This document shows, piece by piece, positions 17,063 through 26,482 of a DNA stretch of 64,000 bases. The position numbers and the translations under genes were made by a program. Numbering within the stretch: position 1 is the stretch's first letter; each line of letters starts with the position of its first letter. Below the pieces are notes generated by a model, which saw only the letters and a list, made by a program, of their open reading frames with translations, searched no databases and was not told the origin of the DNA. The DNA is from an uncultured Methanobrevibacter sp. (lineage in GTDB: Archaea; Methanobacteriota; Methanobacteria; Methanobacteriales; Methanobacteriaceae): the NCBI RefSeq assembly GCF_902801725.1, contig NZ_CADCJB010000002.1, positions 1-64,000 on the forward strand, in the 5' to 3' direction.

Positions 17063-17740
17063 CTATTTGTTGATAACTTTTGTACCTACTTCTTCACCAT
17101 TGACTGCTTTGATGAGATTTTCAGGTTCAAAACCGTTGGTTATGACTGTTTCCAGGTTTGACCTTTTAATCATTTGGACTGCAGTTGTGTCAAAAAATTC
17201 ATAGGTTCCAGCTTTCACATCTTTTCCACTTAAAAATTCAAGCAGATCGGTTGCTGTAATTTCAGGAACAAGTTCAGCATCATCAAATTTGTTTGGATCC
17301 TTGGTATACATTCCATCAACTGAAGTTAAGTTAATTAATTTGTCAGCATTGATGTATTCCGCAAGGATTGCTGATACTGCATCGGTACTGTGGGCAGGTT
17401 CTGTTCCGCCCATAACAATGATTTTTCCAGAAGCTGAGAATTCTAAAGCTTCTTGGAAGTTATGTGGAACTCTCTGATATGCTGCATCTCCAAGTGCAGA
17501 CAATAACAATTTTGCATTAATTCTTGTAACTTCTATTCCAATATCATCGCATTGCGCTTCTCCAGCACCCAAGTCACGAACTACTCCAATATATTCTCTA
17601 GCAGGTTTTCCTCCACCTACAACAACAAATAATTCGTGTTCTTTAGATAAATCTTTTAAGATTGCGCTATACTCTTGGAATTTTTTACAATCATATTCTT
17701 TCAATAATATTGATCCTCCAATTGCAACAACAATTTTCAT
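17063..17740 (-). CDS. pyrH: UMP kinase, archaeal type
   Basis: 225 aa, the archaeal length. Amino-acid-kinase fold with the phosphate-binding start [11 protein letters not shown], the glycine loop [12 protein letters not shown], the nucleotide region [19 protein letters not shown] and [11 protein letters not shown]. It phosphorylates UMP to UDP in pyrimidine nucleotide synthesis. First gene of the apparent pyrH-tatD unit; a 127-base AT-rich gap separates it from the aquaporin gene upstream. Confidence 0.95.
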   Translation of the reverse strand: MKIVVAIGGSILLKEYDCKKFQEYSAILKDLSKEHELFVVVGGGKPAREYIGVVRDLGAGEAQCDDIGIEVTRINAKLLLSALGDAAYQRVPHNFQEALEFSASGKIIVMGGTEPAHSTDAVSAILAEYINADKLINLTSVDGMYTKDPNKFDDAELVPEITATDLLEFLSGKDVKAGTYEFFDTTAVQMIKRSNLETVITNGFEPENLIKAVNGEEVGTKVINK

Positions 17741-17859
17741 AAATTCACCTTATATATAATGTATCAATTCAATATTATTTAAATTTTATAATTCTTGAAA
17801 AATTGATGTGAATTTGTGGTGGTGTTTAAATAAAATATAGAATAAAAAAATAGAAAAGT

Positions 17860-17881
17860 CAGAGGATTTAAGCATCCTCTG
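17860..17881 (-). terminator. hairpin terminator after the aquaporin gene
   Basis: Perfect 8-bp arms cagaggat (17860-17867) and atcctctg (17874-17881) overlap the stop codon; T-rich sequence follows on the minus strand. Confidence 0.6.
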
Positions 17882-18551
17882 AAATTAAGCCTTTGTATAG
17901 TAAACCCGCAATTACAGCACCTACGATAGGAGCCAATATGAATACCCAAACTTGTTGGAGTGCTTGGCCTCCTAAGAATAATGCAGGAGCTAAACTACGT
18001 GCAGGGTTTACGGAAGTTCCTGTTAATGGAATTCCCATAATATGTACAAATGCTAAGGTCAAACCGATCACGATACCGGCAATTGTTGCATTTTCTGTTT
18101 TTTTAGTAACACCGAGAACGGTGAAAACAAATACGAAAGTTAAGATAATTTCCACTATGATTGCACCAACAACATTAAGTCCAACGCTTGATGCTGTTCC
18201 GAATCCGTTTTGACCTAATCCTGTTGCAGCATATCCTCCGAGACTTGGGGCGGAGTTAATGATTGCTACGAGGAGGGCAATACCAATAATTGCACCGATA
18301 CATTGGAAGACAATATACAAGATTAAGTCTTTTGCTTCTAATCTTCCATCAATCCACATACCTATTGATACTGCCGGATTGATGTGACATCCTGAAATGT
18401 CTCCTATTACATAAGCCATAGCCACAATAGATAAACCAAAAGCCATTGCAATACCTAAGTTACCTAAAACTGAACCTGCTATGGCAGCACTTCCACATCC
18501 AAATAAGACAAGAACCATTGTTCCTATTAATTCTGCGATATATCTTTTCAT
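17868..18551 (-). CDS. aqpM: aquaporin/glycerol facilitator family channel (AqpM-like)
   Basis: 227 aa, six membrane helices, and both pore motifs: NPA at residues 58-60 (CHINPAVSIG) and NPAR near residue 181 (TSVNPARSLAPAL). The small residues at the selectivity filter resemble archaeal AqpM, known from Methanothermobacter to pass water and, weakly, glycerol; transport of gases or hydrogen sulfide has also been proposed for such channels. Single gene with its own terminator. Confidence 0.93.
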   Translation of the reverse strand: MKRYIAELIGTMVLVLFGCGSAAIAGSVLGNLGIAMAFGLSIVAMAYVIGDISGCHINPAVSIGMWIDGRLEAKDLILYIVFQCIGAIIGIALLVAIINSAPSLGGYAATGLGQNGFGTASSVGLNVVGAIIVEIILTFVFVFTVLGVTKKTENATIAGIVIGLTLAFVHIMGIPLTGTSVNPARSLAPALFLGGQALQQVWVFILAPIVGAVIAGLLYKGLISEDA

Positions 18552-18613
18552 AAATTTCCCTCTATTTATTGTATTATTGACATTACAATTTTGTTTTTTA
18601 TTATATTTAATAT

Positions 18614-19744
18614 CTACCTTCTTATCCTTTTATAAACTAGATATATGAGGAATAATGCGAATAAGATTAGTATGAATGGGAACGCATCTAGTAAGATTGA
18701 ACCATTTACTTTATCGAATTGATATTCTTTTTCAAAGCCCATGTGTGGGGTGTCCGTATGGTTTTGACATATTTTTGCGAAATTGTATAGTAGGTCATAA
18801 TAACCAATCTTAGCGCCTTCGTAATCAATTGAATCTGGGGCTTGTCCATGTTCATCCATATAATTTCTAACTATTCCTCCCATTTTAAAGTAATCTGAAA
18901 CAGAATATGATCCTTTTGCTAAAAATGAAACTCCCATAGGGTTTTCAGGTTCATTGTAAGTTTTAGGAACATCCAGACCGTTACCATTTAAGTAGGAACT
19001 GGTTTGATATAATAATTGGGGTCCGGTGTATGCTCCAAATTTTCCTTTAAATTCTTTGTCGTCACTGTTTACTAATTCTTTACAAGCGTCTGCCATTCCT
19101 TTTGGTGAAATCTTATTTTTAACAACTAACTCATCGCTGAATACTTTTGTGTCATTATCGTGAGTATTAATGATATCTACAATTTCACGGGCAATTTGCT
19201 TTGCCATTTCATCATCATAACTGTCCAAAATGCCATCACGGTATTTGTCCGGGAATTCTTTTGCAGGCTGGACATAAAATATTCCTGAATTTCTAAGAAG
19301 TTTTCCAGGATCGTGAACACCTGCAAGGTTTTCACTTGTGTAATTGTCATCCCATGCTCTTCTAAGATAATTTGATGAATTGTCTAAGTCATAATCCCCA
19401 ATATTGACGAAAACAATTTGTTTATTGGAATTTGCACTATAATTTGCTAATTGGATATAGTTTCCTGCATCGGAGGCTGCCAAATCTATACTCACATCAC
19501 TTGTTACAGCTATTGACCGATAACCCTCACCTGCAGCTGGGGCTTGATTATCAATTACTACTTGAAGTTCTCCACCGCTAAGTTCCTGTACATAGTTTTT
19601 GATGGCTGTTATTAATCCTACATCAAAATCGTGGTCAACAATATTGTCTGTTGTAATGAAAACAGTTTTTGTTGCGCTCACGTCCTGTATGACTGGTGCA
19701 ATAATTAATAATGCCATTATTAGTATTGCAATTTTTCTTTTCAT
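18614..19744 (-). CDS. membrane-anchored envelope protein with a pseudomurein-binding-like repeat
   Basis: 376 aa. Signal peptide (KIAILIMALLIIAPVIQDVSA, about residues 4-24), a long extracellular region, and a C-terminal membrane helix (ILLDAFPFILILFALFLIYL) followed by KRIRR, so the bulk is outside the cell. Near residues 280-330 the stretch YSVSDYFKMGGIVRNYMDEH with following QAPDSI has the pattern of pseudomurein-binding repeats (PMBR). The central part (IAVTSDVSIDLAAS, QIVFVNIGDYDLDN) looks like a globular alpha/beta domain I cannot name. It may act on or hold the pseudomurein wall. Confidence 0.7.
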   Translation of the reverse strand: MKRKIAILIMALLIIAPVIQDVSATKTVFITTDNIVDHDFDVGLITAIKNYVQELSGGELQVVIDNQAPAAGEGYRSIAVTSDVSIDLAASDAGNYIQLANYSANSNKQIVFVNIGDYDLDNSSNYLRRAWDDNYTSENLAGVHDPGKLLRNSGIFYVQPAKEFPDKYRDGILDSYDDEMAKQIAREIVDIINTHDNDTKVFSDELVVKNKISPKGMADACKELVNSDDKEFKGKFGAYTGPQLLYQTSSYLNGNGLDVPKTYNEPENPMGVSFLAKGSYSVSDYFKMGGIVRNYMDEHGQAPDSIDYEGAKIGYYDLLYNFAKICQNHTDTPHMGFEKEYQFDKVNGSILLDAFPFILILFALFLIYLVYKRIRR

Positions 19745-20206
19745 ATCTCTTACCTTAACTTTTATTATATTTTTATATCTTTCTTATCAGTAAAATATTT
19801 TTTTTCATGAGACCTTTTCATATGTATTTTTGAATCAAATATTTTATTGAAATAATAAATTGTAGTCGTTTTTAAGAAAAAATTTAAATAATTTGGTGTT
19901 TAATAATCATTTTGAGGATTTAAAGGAGGTTATCTTTTATTTTAAGGTAAATTTAGCAAGATTTTAAAAAAGTTTATTTTAAGTTATAAAATTATTTTAA
20001 TTCTAAACTTTGGGCAGATATTTGTTAAAAATGTATTGTGTTAGAAAACTAATGCATAGTTTTTCTAATGATTTTGGAATTATTGTTTAAATTTTATATG
20101 GATATTATATTCTTTTTAGGATTTTAATTAAGGTAAAAAGTTTAATTGCTGGTTAATAGCTTTTGTTAATTAATAGTGTTTATCATCGTCCTCATTAGGT
20201 GATTAA
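19745..20206. other. 462-bp AT-rich divergent intergenic region
   Basis: It lies between the envelope protein gene and the giant adhesin gene. There is a plausible plus-strand TATA element (ttttatatgg, about 20093-20102) and the ribosome site AGGTGA just before 20207. A strong AAAGGAGG at 19921-19928 has no start codon at useful spacing. No RNA or gene is recognised; it may hold regulatory sites for phase-variable surface proteins, but none stands out. Confidence 0.45.
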
Positions 20207-23200
20207 ATGTTGAAAAAAATTCAAAAGATAGCTATTAGCAAAAATTTCTTAATTTCAATGCTGGTTATTTGTTTGATGTGCGGGATATTCATATTGGATA
20301 GCAATGATTTATATGCTGCTGAATTAAATGAAACTAGTGATGAAATGGAAATTGGATTAGATGTTGAAGATAAACTGGAAAATTCTCAAAATGAAATGCT
20401 CAGTGCAGTAAGTAATCAGGAAAATGAAATTTTAACTGCAAAATCATATACGTTAAACGGAGGCAGTTTTACAGATATTCAAACAGTGGTTGATAAGGCA
20501 AGTTCTGGTGATAAGATAATTTTAAAGGGCGATTTTGCATATGCGAATGGTGATGAGGGAGTTGTTATAAATAAGAAACTGACTATAACCTCTTCATCTA
20601 CGGCTACCCTCAACGGAAAAAACTCAGTAGGAATCTTTTCAATTGAAACTGGGGGTGCAGGCTCAGTTATTAGTAATCTGAAATTCATTAATGGTGATCG
20701 ATTTAGAGGTGGAGGAATCTTAATTTACGGTAATAATGTTGTTGTGGATAACTGCATCTTTCAAAAAAATCATGCTTCGATTGGCGGTGCTGGAGTAAGT
20801 AGTTATTATAACTCCTCAAATGGGGTTAATACAATTGTTAAAAATTGTAAATTTATGTCTAACACTGCAAACATGGCAGGTGGTGCTTTAGGACTATTTG
20901 GAAAAAATTCAAAGGTAATAAACTGTTCATTCAATTCCAATTGTGTCATTGATGATGTTGGAAGAGACTGCTATGGCGGTGCAATTCAAATTGGTATGGA
21001 TGAGCCGAATTGCCTAGGATATGTTATAAACTGTAATTTTACCAACAACTATGTGTCTTCCAAAGTGGGACATACCCACGGTGGTGCAGGATGCATCCGT
21101 GATGGTATTGAATATGATGGATGCATTTTCATCGGCAATTCCGCTGATGAGGGAGGCGCATTGACCTATCATGCTTCAGGTAAATTAAACAATTGCATAT
21201 TCATATCAAACGAAGCTTCAGAATTTGGAGGAGCTTTATCCACTGGACTTGGTTTGTTTCCATCAATGATTTTAAAAATCAACAATTGTTCTTTCCGCGA
21301 AAATGAAGCTCCATTGGGCGGTGCAGTTCAATTGCACGGATATAACATTGAAATTGATAACTGTAAATTTGACGATAATTATGCATCCACTTATGGTGGT
21401 GCAATAAATATGGAAGCGGCTACTGTCGTTTTAAAAAATTCAAAGTTAACAGGCAACATTGCTGAGATAGATGGTGGTGCGGTTTTCACTAAAGGTAAAA
21501 ATACTCTAATTACAAATTCATCCTTCAGAAATAACAGTGCAATTCCAGACGTCGACAAGTACATGGAAGGTTTGGGAGGAGCAATTTACGTAAACAGTAC
21601 CAATACTCACATTGAAAATAATGACTTCTATTACAATACTGCAAGGAATGGCAGTGCTGTTTATTTGGATAAAGCCAGTGAAAAATCAATATTGCTAAAA
21701 AATACAATGTTTCAAAATCAGGCATGGGTTTATGCATTGCCTATTTTTGCAAAAAACATTTATTACGGTGATAGCGAAATCATCAAATCCGTTATCCACG
21801 GTGGAAACAATATAGCAAGATATAACAATTTGGCTGTTTCAAATGCTATTTACAATGCAGCCAGCTATTCCAAAATTTCAATCGATAACCAAAACCCTGT
21901 CAATGGCGCAACCAACGATGGAAGATTATATCAGGATGATCGTGAATACCATATGGAAATTGAACTAACTGTCCAGAAGGATGACGGCACTTTGGTTTAT
22001 AACAAGATTTTGAAGTCCAATTATCTTGGGGAAGTTTCCGCTGAACTAAGGAATCTGCAGCCTGGAAAATATTATGTGACTGCAAGACACTATGAGGACA
22101 CATACTATAAGCCAATCCTCAATAGGACAACTTTCACAGTTTCCCCTAAAATAGACAGTAAAATTAGAAAGACTCCTTCCCAGGACAGCTATAATTATGA
22201 AGATGTTGTCATGTGGACTTTAAATATTACCAATGCAGGTCCAAATAAGGCAACCGGTGTTGTGGTAAAAGATGTTCTGCCTGATGGATTAATTTATATT
22301 CGCGATGACAGTGGCGGAAAATATGATGCAAAAACTGGTGTGTTGACTATCGGCGAATTAGGTGTAGGTCAAGTAAAGATTGTTAATATTTTCACTGTAA
22401 TAAACAAGACTGGAAAAATATCAAATAAAGCTAGTGTTACATCCAATGAATTTGATATTAATTTAACCAATAATCATGATGAATCCAGTATTGAGGTACC
22501 TCCAACATCTGATTTGGAAGTTAAAAAGGTGGTTAATAATACATTTCCAAACTATAATGATCTGGTCAAATGGACTGTAACCGTCAGAAATAACGGGCCT
22601 GATGTTGCACACAATGTTGTGGCCAGGGATATTCTTCCTAAATCTCTGATTTGGGTCAGCAATGATGGTAATTACAATCACAATACTGGAATTTGGAATA
22701 TAGGTAATCTCAACGTTAATCAAGAAATCAAGTTAAATATCATCTGCCGTGTAAACTCAACTGGATTAATCAGAAATGATGTGTCAGTTTCAGCAAAGGA
22801 ATATGATTATGATTTGTCAAACAATAATGATTTTGAAGTGATTAAAGTTTCTCCTGCTTCAGATTTGTCAATCATAAAGTCTGTTAATGCTTCCAAAGCC
22901 AATTACAATGATTTGGTAAAATGGAGATTGGTCGTTTCCAATAATGGTCCAGATGTTGCAACAGGAGTTGTAGTGACTGACATATTGCCTGAAGGATTTG
23001 AATATGTAAATTCAATATTGCAAAAAGGCAGTTATGCCAATGGCATAATAAAGATTGATAAACTCTTGGTAGGTGAAAAAGCAACTTTGGATATAATTTG
23101 CAAAGTTAAAACTACTGGAAACTTTGTCAATGTTGCAAACATTACTGGAAAGGAATATGATCCTAACTTGTCCAATAATAAGGATAATGAACCTATATCA

Positions 23201-25183
23201 ATTAATCCTGCATCTGATTTGGTAGTTGAAAAAACTGTCAATGAAAGTAATCCTAAGTATAGGGATTTAGTAACCTGGAGTGTTGTTGTCACAAACAACG
23301 GTCCTGATATTGCACATGATGTTGTGGCTTATGATGCTCTTCCGAAATCTTTAGTTTGGATTAAAGACAACGGCAAAGGTAAATATGATCCTAAAACAGG
23401 CTATTGGACAATAGGCCAATTAAATCCGGATACTTCGGTTCAGTTGGATATTGTCACTTTGGTAAATGGAACTGGCATAGCACAAAATAATGTTTCTGTT
23501 AAAGCCCGTGAATATGATTATAACTTGACAAACAATAATGACTCCGACATTATTGAAGTTAATAAATCTGCAGATGTTTCCATTGTTAAAATTGTTGATG
23601 ATAAGAACCCATATTATGGTTACTTAATCACATGGACTCTAATTGCCAAAAACAATGGTCCGGACAAGGCTACTTCAGTATCCGTTAAAGACATATTGCC
23701 TGATGGATTGATATTGGTTGATGCGGTGGCATCTAAAGGATATTATGACAACGGAGTTTGGTATTTATGCTGTTTGGAAAATGGTGAAGAGCAATCACTG
23801 GATATCATTTGTGATGTCAATAAAACTGGTAAAATCACCAATTTTGCTTCAATCAGTGCTGAGGAGTATGATTATAATCCTTCAAACAATAATGATAAAG
23901 AAACAATAGATGTTCCTTTAACTGTTGATTTGGAAGTTATTAAAAATGTATCCAATAAGAAACCGTACTTTGGAGAAACAATAACATGGTTCATTTCCAT
24001 TAAAAATTATGGTCCGGATAAAGCTACAAATGTGGTATTGTCAGATTTATTGGATAATGAATTGACTTTCATTAATTATTCCTCATCTGCAGGACAATTT
24101 AAGGACAATAGATGGACTATAAATCAATTAAACAGCAAGGAAACAGCATATCTGAATATTACTTGTGTCGTCAATGGTCTTGGTGTGATTTACAATCACG
24201 CATCTGCTAATTGCAGTGAATATGATTTGAATGAATCCAATAACAACGATTCTGAATTTATTGACGCGCTTCCGGTAGCTGATTTGTCTGTTATTAAAAT
24301 TGTCAACATATCTGATCCAAACTATGGAGAACTTGTAAAATGGACAATAATCATTTCTAACAACGGTCCGAATAATGCAAGTGGAGTTCTTGTTAGGGAT
24401 AGCATGCCTAAAGGATTGACATTAATTAGGGCCAGCGAGTTCATATATTCTGATGGAAGCTGGTATGTTGGTGATTTGCTTGTGGGTGAGCAAAAAGAAT
24501 TGGATATTATTTGTAAGGTTTCTCAAACTGGAACCTTCAAAAATATTGTAAGCATTCAGGGCAATGAATTCGATCCTGATGTTGACAACAACAATGATGA
24601 TGAGTCAATTTTTGTTCCTCCTGCCTGTGATTTGATTATAACAAAAACCGCTTCTAAATATAATTATAAAGTTGGTGAAGTTGTAAGATATTCCATTAGA
24701 TTGACAAATAATGGACCTGATAAGGCTGAAAATATTGAAGTCGCTGAAGTTTCAGATGATTTCTTGGAATTGAAATCATTTAAAGCTTCAAAAGGAAGTT
24801 TCAATAAATTATCTCAGACTTGGTCAATCGATGAACTTGCTAAAGGTGAGACTGCTGAATTATTGATTGAAGCAGTAGCAAAAAGTAAAGGAATCCTTAA
24901 AAATACTGTTTCAGCAACTAGTGATACATTCGATTATAATCTGGAAAATAATGTGGATGTTGAAAAAGTTAATGTAACTGAAAAGAATAAGATTCCTAAA
25001 AAGCCTATTGACAAACATCATACACCGAATAATGATGGTAAAATCACTCATAATGGAGAAAAAATTGATGAAAATTTAAATATGCTTAAAAACAACGCAA
25101 CTGGTAATCCATTTACATTTTTAGTAGTTGCTATTCTGTTTTCATTAATATTTGCAGGTAACAATTTCTCAAAGAAAAGATAA
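20207..25183 (+). CDS. giant adhesin-like surface protein: beta-helix plus eight DUF11 repeats
   Basis: 1658 aa. N-terminal signal/anchor (FLISMLVICLMCGIFILD). Residues of about 75-560 form a right-handed beta-helix with repeated GGA and NCxF/NSxF rungs (for example NCKFMSNTANMAGGALG), as in Pmp/adhesin-like proteins. From about 648 to 1600 there are eight copies of a roughly 120-residue DUF11 (TIGR01451-type) domain, each with a W-T/NNGPD core. A proline/lysine-rich spacer and a C-terminal membrane helix (FTFLVVAILFSLIFAG) with FSKKR end the chain. Methanobrevibacter genomes carry many such proteins, thought to mediate attachment to partners or host material. It is monocistronic, with an AGGTGA ribosome site. 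Confidence 0.93.
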   Translation: MLKKIQKIAISKNFLISMLVICLMCGIFILDSNDLYAAELNETSDEMEIGLDVEDKLENSQNEMLSAVSNQENEILTAKSYTLNGGSFTDIQTVVDKASSGDKIILKGDFAYANGDEGVVINKKLTITSSSTATLNGKNSVGIFSIETGGAGSVISNLKFINGDRFRGGGILIYGNNVVVDNCIFQKNHASIGGAGVSSYYNSSNGVNTIVKNCKFMSNTANMAGGALGLFGKNSKVINCSFNSNCVIDDVGRDCYGGAIQIGMDEPNCLGYVINCNFTNNYVSSKVGHTHGGAGCIRDGIEYDGCIFIGNSADEGGALTYHASGKLNNCIFISNEASEFGGALSTGLGLFPSMILKINNCSFRENEAPLGGAVQLHGYNIEIDNCKFDDNYASTYGGAINMEAATVVLKNSKLTGNIAEIDGGAVFTKGKNTLITNSSFRNNSAIPDVDKYMEGLGGAIYVNSTNTHIENNDFYYNTARNGSAVYLDKASEKSILLKNTMFQNQAWVYALPIFAKNIYYGDSEIIKSVIHGGNNIARYNNLAVSNAIYNAASYSKISIDNQNPVNGATNDGRLYQDDREYHMEIELTVQKDDGTLVYNKILKSNYLGEVSAELRNLQPGKYYVTARHYEDTYYKPILNRTTFTVSPKIDSKIRKTPSQDSYNYEDVVMWTLNITNAGPNKATGVVVKDVLPDGLIYIRDDSGGKYDAKTGVLTIGELGVGQVKIVNIFTVINKTGKISNKASVTSNEFDINLTNNHDESSIEVPPTSDLEVKKVVNNTFPNYNDLVKWTVTVRNNGPDVAHNVVARDILPKSLIWVSNDGNYNHNTGIWNIGNLNVNQEIKLNIICRVNSTGLIRNDVSVSAKEYDYDLSNNNDFEVIKVSPASDLSIIKSVNASKANYNDLVKWRLVVSNNGPDVATGVVVTDILPEGFEYVNSILQKGSYANGIIKIDKLLVGEKATLDIICKVKTTGNFVNVANITGKEYDPNLSNNKDNEPISINPASDLVVEKTVNESNPKYRDLVTWSVVVTNNGPDIAHDVVAYDALPKSLVWIKDNGKGKYDPKTGYWTIGQLNPDTSVQLDIVTLVNGTGIAQNNVSVKAREYDYNLTNNNDSDIIEVNKSADVSIVKIVDDKNPYYGYLITWTLIAKNNGPDKATSVSVKDILPDGLILVDAVASKGYYDNGVWYLCCLENGEEQSLDIICDVNKTGKITNFASISAEEYDYNPSNNNDKETIDVPLTVDLEVIKNVSNKKPYFGETITWFISIKNYGPDKATNVVLSDLLDNELTFINYSSSAGQFKDNRWTINQLNSKETAYLNITCVVNGLGVIYNHASANCSEYDLNESNNNDSEFIDALPVADLSVIKIVNISDPNYGELVKWTIIISNNGPNNASGVLVRDSMPKGLTLIRASEFIYSDGSWYVGDLLVGEQKELDIICKVSQTGTFKNIVSIQGNEFDPDVDNNNDDESIFVPPACDLIITKTASKYNYKVGEVVRYSIRLTNNGPDKAENIEVAEVSDDFLELKSFKASKGSFNKLSQTWSIDELAKGETAELLIEAVAKSKGILKNTVSATSDTFDYNLENNVDVEKVNVTEKNKIPKKPIDKHHTPNNDGKITHNGEKIDENLNMLKNNATGNPFTFLVVAILFSLIFAGNNFSKKR

Positions 25184-25188
25184 TTTAA

Positions 25189-25215
25189 AGTAGCTTTTAT
25201 GCTACTACTTTTTAT
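25189..25215 (+). terminator. hairpin plus T-run after the giant adhesin gene
   Basis: Stem agtagc (25189-25194) and gctact (25201-25206) with loop ttttat, followed by acttttt, six bases after the stop codon. Confidence 0.65.
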
Positions 25216-25450
25216 TTTTTTCAAACGATTTTTCAAAATTTTGCAAGTATCAAAATTATTAATTTTTCCTATAATTATTTTATATTTTTGTTGGCTAAAC
25301 CCTCGAATTATGCTCCATTTCTCTAAAATAATCAATACATTTATATAAAACTTCAGACAAATATTTGTTTAGATATTGATGTATTGATAATTTTTTTTGA
25401 AAAATTACATATAGACCAATATTTTTAATTAATCAAAATGAGGTGTAATT

Positions 25451-25891
25451 ATGTCTGAAGAAGAAATGATTGATGAAGTTTCCGAAGAATATGTTGATGA
25501 AGACGAAGAAAAATTACCTTTCGCTAAAGCAGAAGTTGTTCGTTTAATGAAAGAAAATTTAGACGATGACAAAATGATCAGAGAAAGAGTAAAAGTTGAA
25601 ATGAACAAATTCTTAGGTGATGTTTTAAAAAATGTATGTAAACAATTAAACGATTATCCATACACAACAATTGAATATGAAATGCTTAAAGAATCTACAT
25701 ATCCATACACCAACATCGAAAGGATTAATCAAGAAAAAGAAAGAATTTTATTACATTTAGAAGCTATTAAAGCAGATTGTAATGCATTGGCTATGGATGT
25801 TCAAAAAACTTTAAAATTAAAAGACGTAGTTGAAGAAGACTCATTCGCCAGCTTTTCAGCAAATGATGATGAAGAAGTTGAAGAAGAATAA
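25451..25891 (+). CDS. histone-fold protein with acidic tails and a C-terminal helix
   Basis: 146 aa, about twice the length of a normal archaeal histone. Residues 22-83 match the histone fold: [16 protein letters not shown] aligns with the LPxAPIxRIIK start of HMf histones, a long central helix follows, and YTTIEYEML replaces KTIKAEDI. An acidic N-terminal tail ([18 protein letters not shown]) precedes it. After the fold comes a long charged helix ([20 protein letters not shown]) that could form a coiled coil, then an acidic end (NDDEEVEEE). I infer a non-canonical histone or histone-like partner protein. The basic DNA-contacting residues of HMf are only partly kept, so DNA binding is uncertain. 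It has its own promoter (tttatataaa near 25340) and AGGTG site. Confidence 0.65.
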   Translation: MSEEEMIDEVSEEYVDEDEEKLPFAKAEVVRLMKENLDDDKMIRERVKVEMNKFLGDVLKNVCKQLNDYPYTTIEYEMLKESTYPYTNIERINQEKERILLHLEAIKADCNALAMDVQKTLKLKDVVEEDSFASFSANDDEEVEEE

Positions 25892-25899
25892 TCTTCTTC
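25880..25899. terminator. bidirectional hairpin between the histone-fold and ZPR1 genes
   Basis: gaagaaga (25880-25887) and tcttcttc (25892-25899) pair perfectly around the stop codon; the two genes converge here. Confidence 0.5.
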
Positions 25900-25900
25900 T

Positions 25901-26482
25901 CTATTTATTTTCTATATGGCTAAATCCTGTTTTTAATTCGTGCAATTCCTCTTCTGGAATTTCTAGGATTTCTACTTTTTCACTTACAATATTACTTTGA
26001 CCAAATGGGTCAAGAATGATTAATGTGGCAGTTTCATTTCCTTTTTTTAACTCCTGAATATGTTCTAGTGTTTTTTTAGCATTTATTTGGGATTCCTCGT
26101 CATCAAACAAATTCAATGCTTTTTTGACTGCACTTTCAAAACGTGTGAGAATTCCTTCAATGTTGGTTACATATCCTTCTGATTTTGGTCCTGGTTCTAC
26201 TTTAACACCGACTTCTGGTATTGAAACGGTTGCAGATTGTGATCTTACAATCCTTACGGATAAGTTATTCTTGTTTATTTCAATAACATATTTTGCAGGG
26301 TCATTCTGTTCCAGTGCGATGATGTCGCTGTGTTTGAATCCGCATGATGGGCATTGAATGGTTGTTTCTAAAACTTTGCCGAAATGAGGTATTTCAATTT
26401 CTTTCATTATGGATTTTGCAACCCCTTCTGCGGCACATGCTGGACATTTAATAATCATTTCATTAAGTTCTTCTTCATTCAT
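25901..26482 (-). CDS. ZPR1 zinc finger domain protein
   Basis: 193 aa with one ZPR1 module. The zinc finger has CPACAAEG and, after 28 residues, CPSCGFKHSDI (the C4 finger). The ZPR1 core follows, including GPKSEGYVTNIEGILTRFES. Eukaryotic ZPR1 has two such modules and acts as a chaperone for elongation factor eEF1A; archaeal single-module versions are uncharacterised. The start overlaps the stop of the 2-phosphoglycerate kinase gene by eight bases. Confidence 0.92.
   Translation of the reverse strand: MNEEELNEMIIKCPACAAEGVAKSIMKEIEIPHFGKVLETTIQCPSCGFKHSDIIALEQNDPAKYVIEINKNNLSVRIVRSQSATVSIPEVGVKVEPGPKSEGYVTNIEGILTRFESAVKKALNLFDDEESQINAKKTLEHIQELKKGNETATLIILDPFGQSNIVSEKVEILEIPEEELHELKTGFSHIENK

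Noticed and set aside
19921-19960. Possible small gene after the AAAGGAGG at 19921
   Set aside because: No start codon lies at a useful distance, and the following frames close within about 12 codons.
22150-25000. Periodic repeats that could suggest a CRISPR or satellite array
   Set aside because: They are eight roughly 360-bp DUF11 coding repeats that diverge at the DNA level and keep one reading frame.
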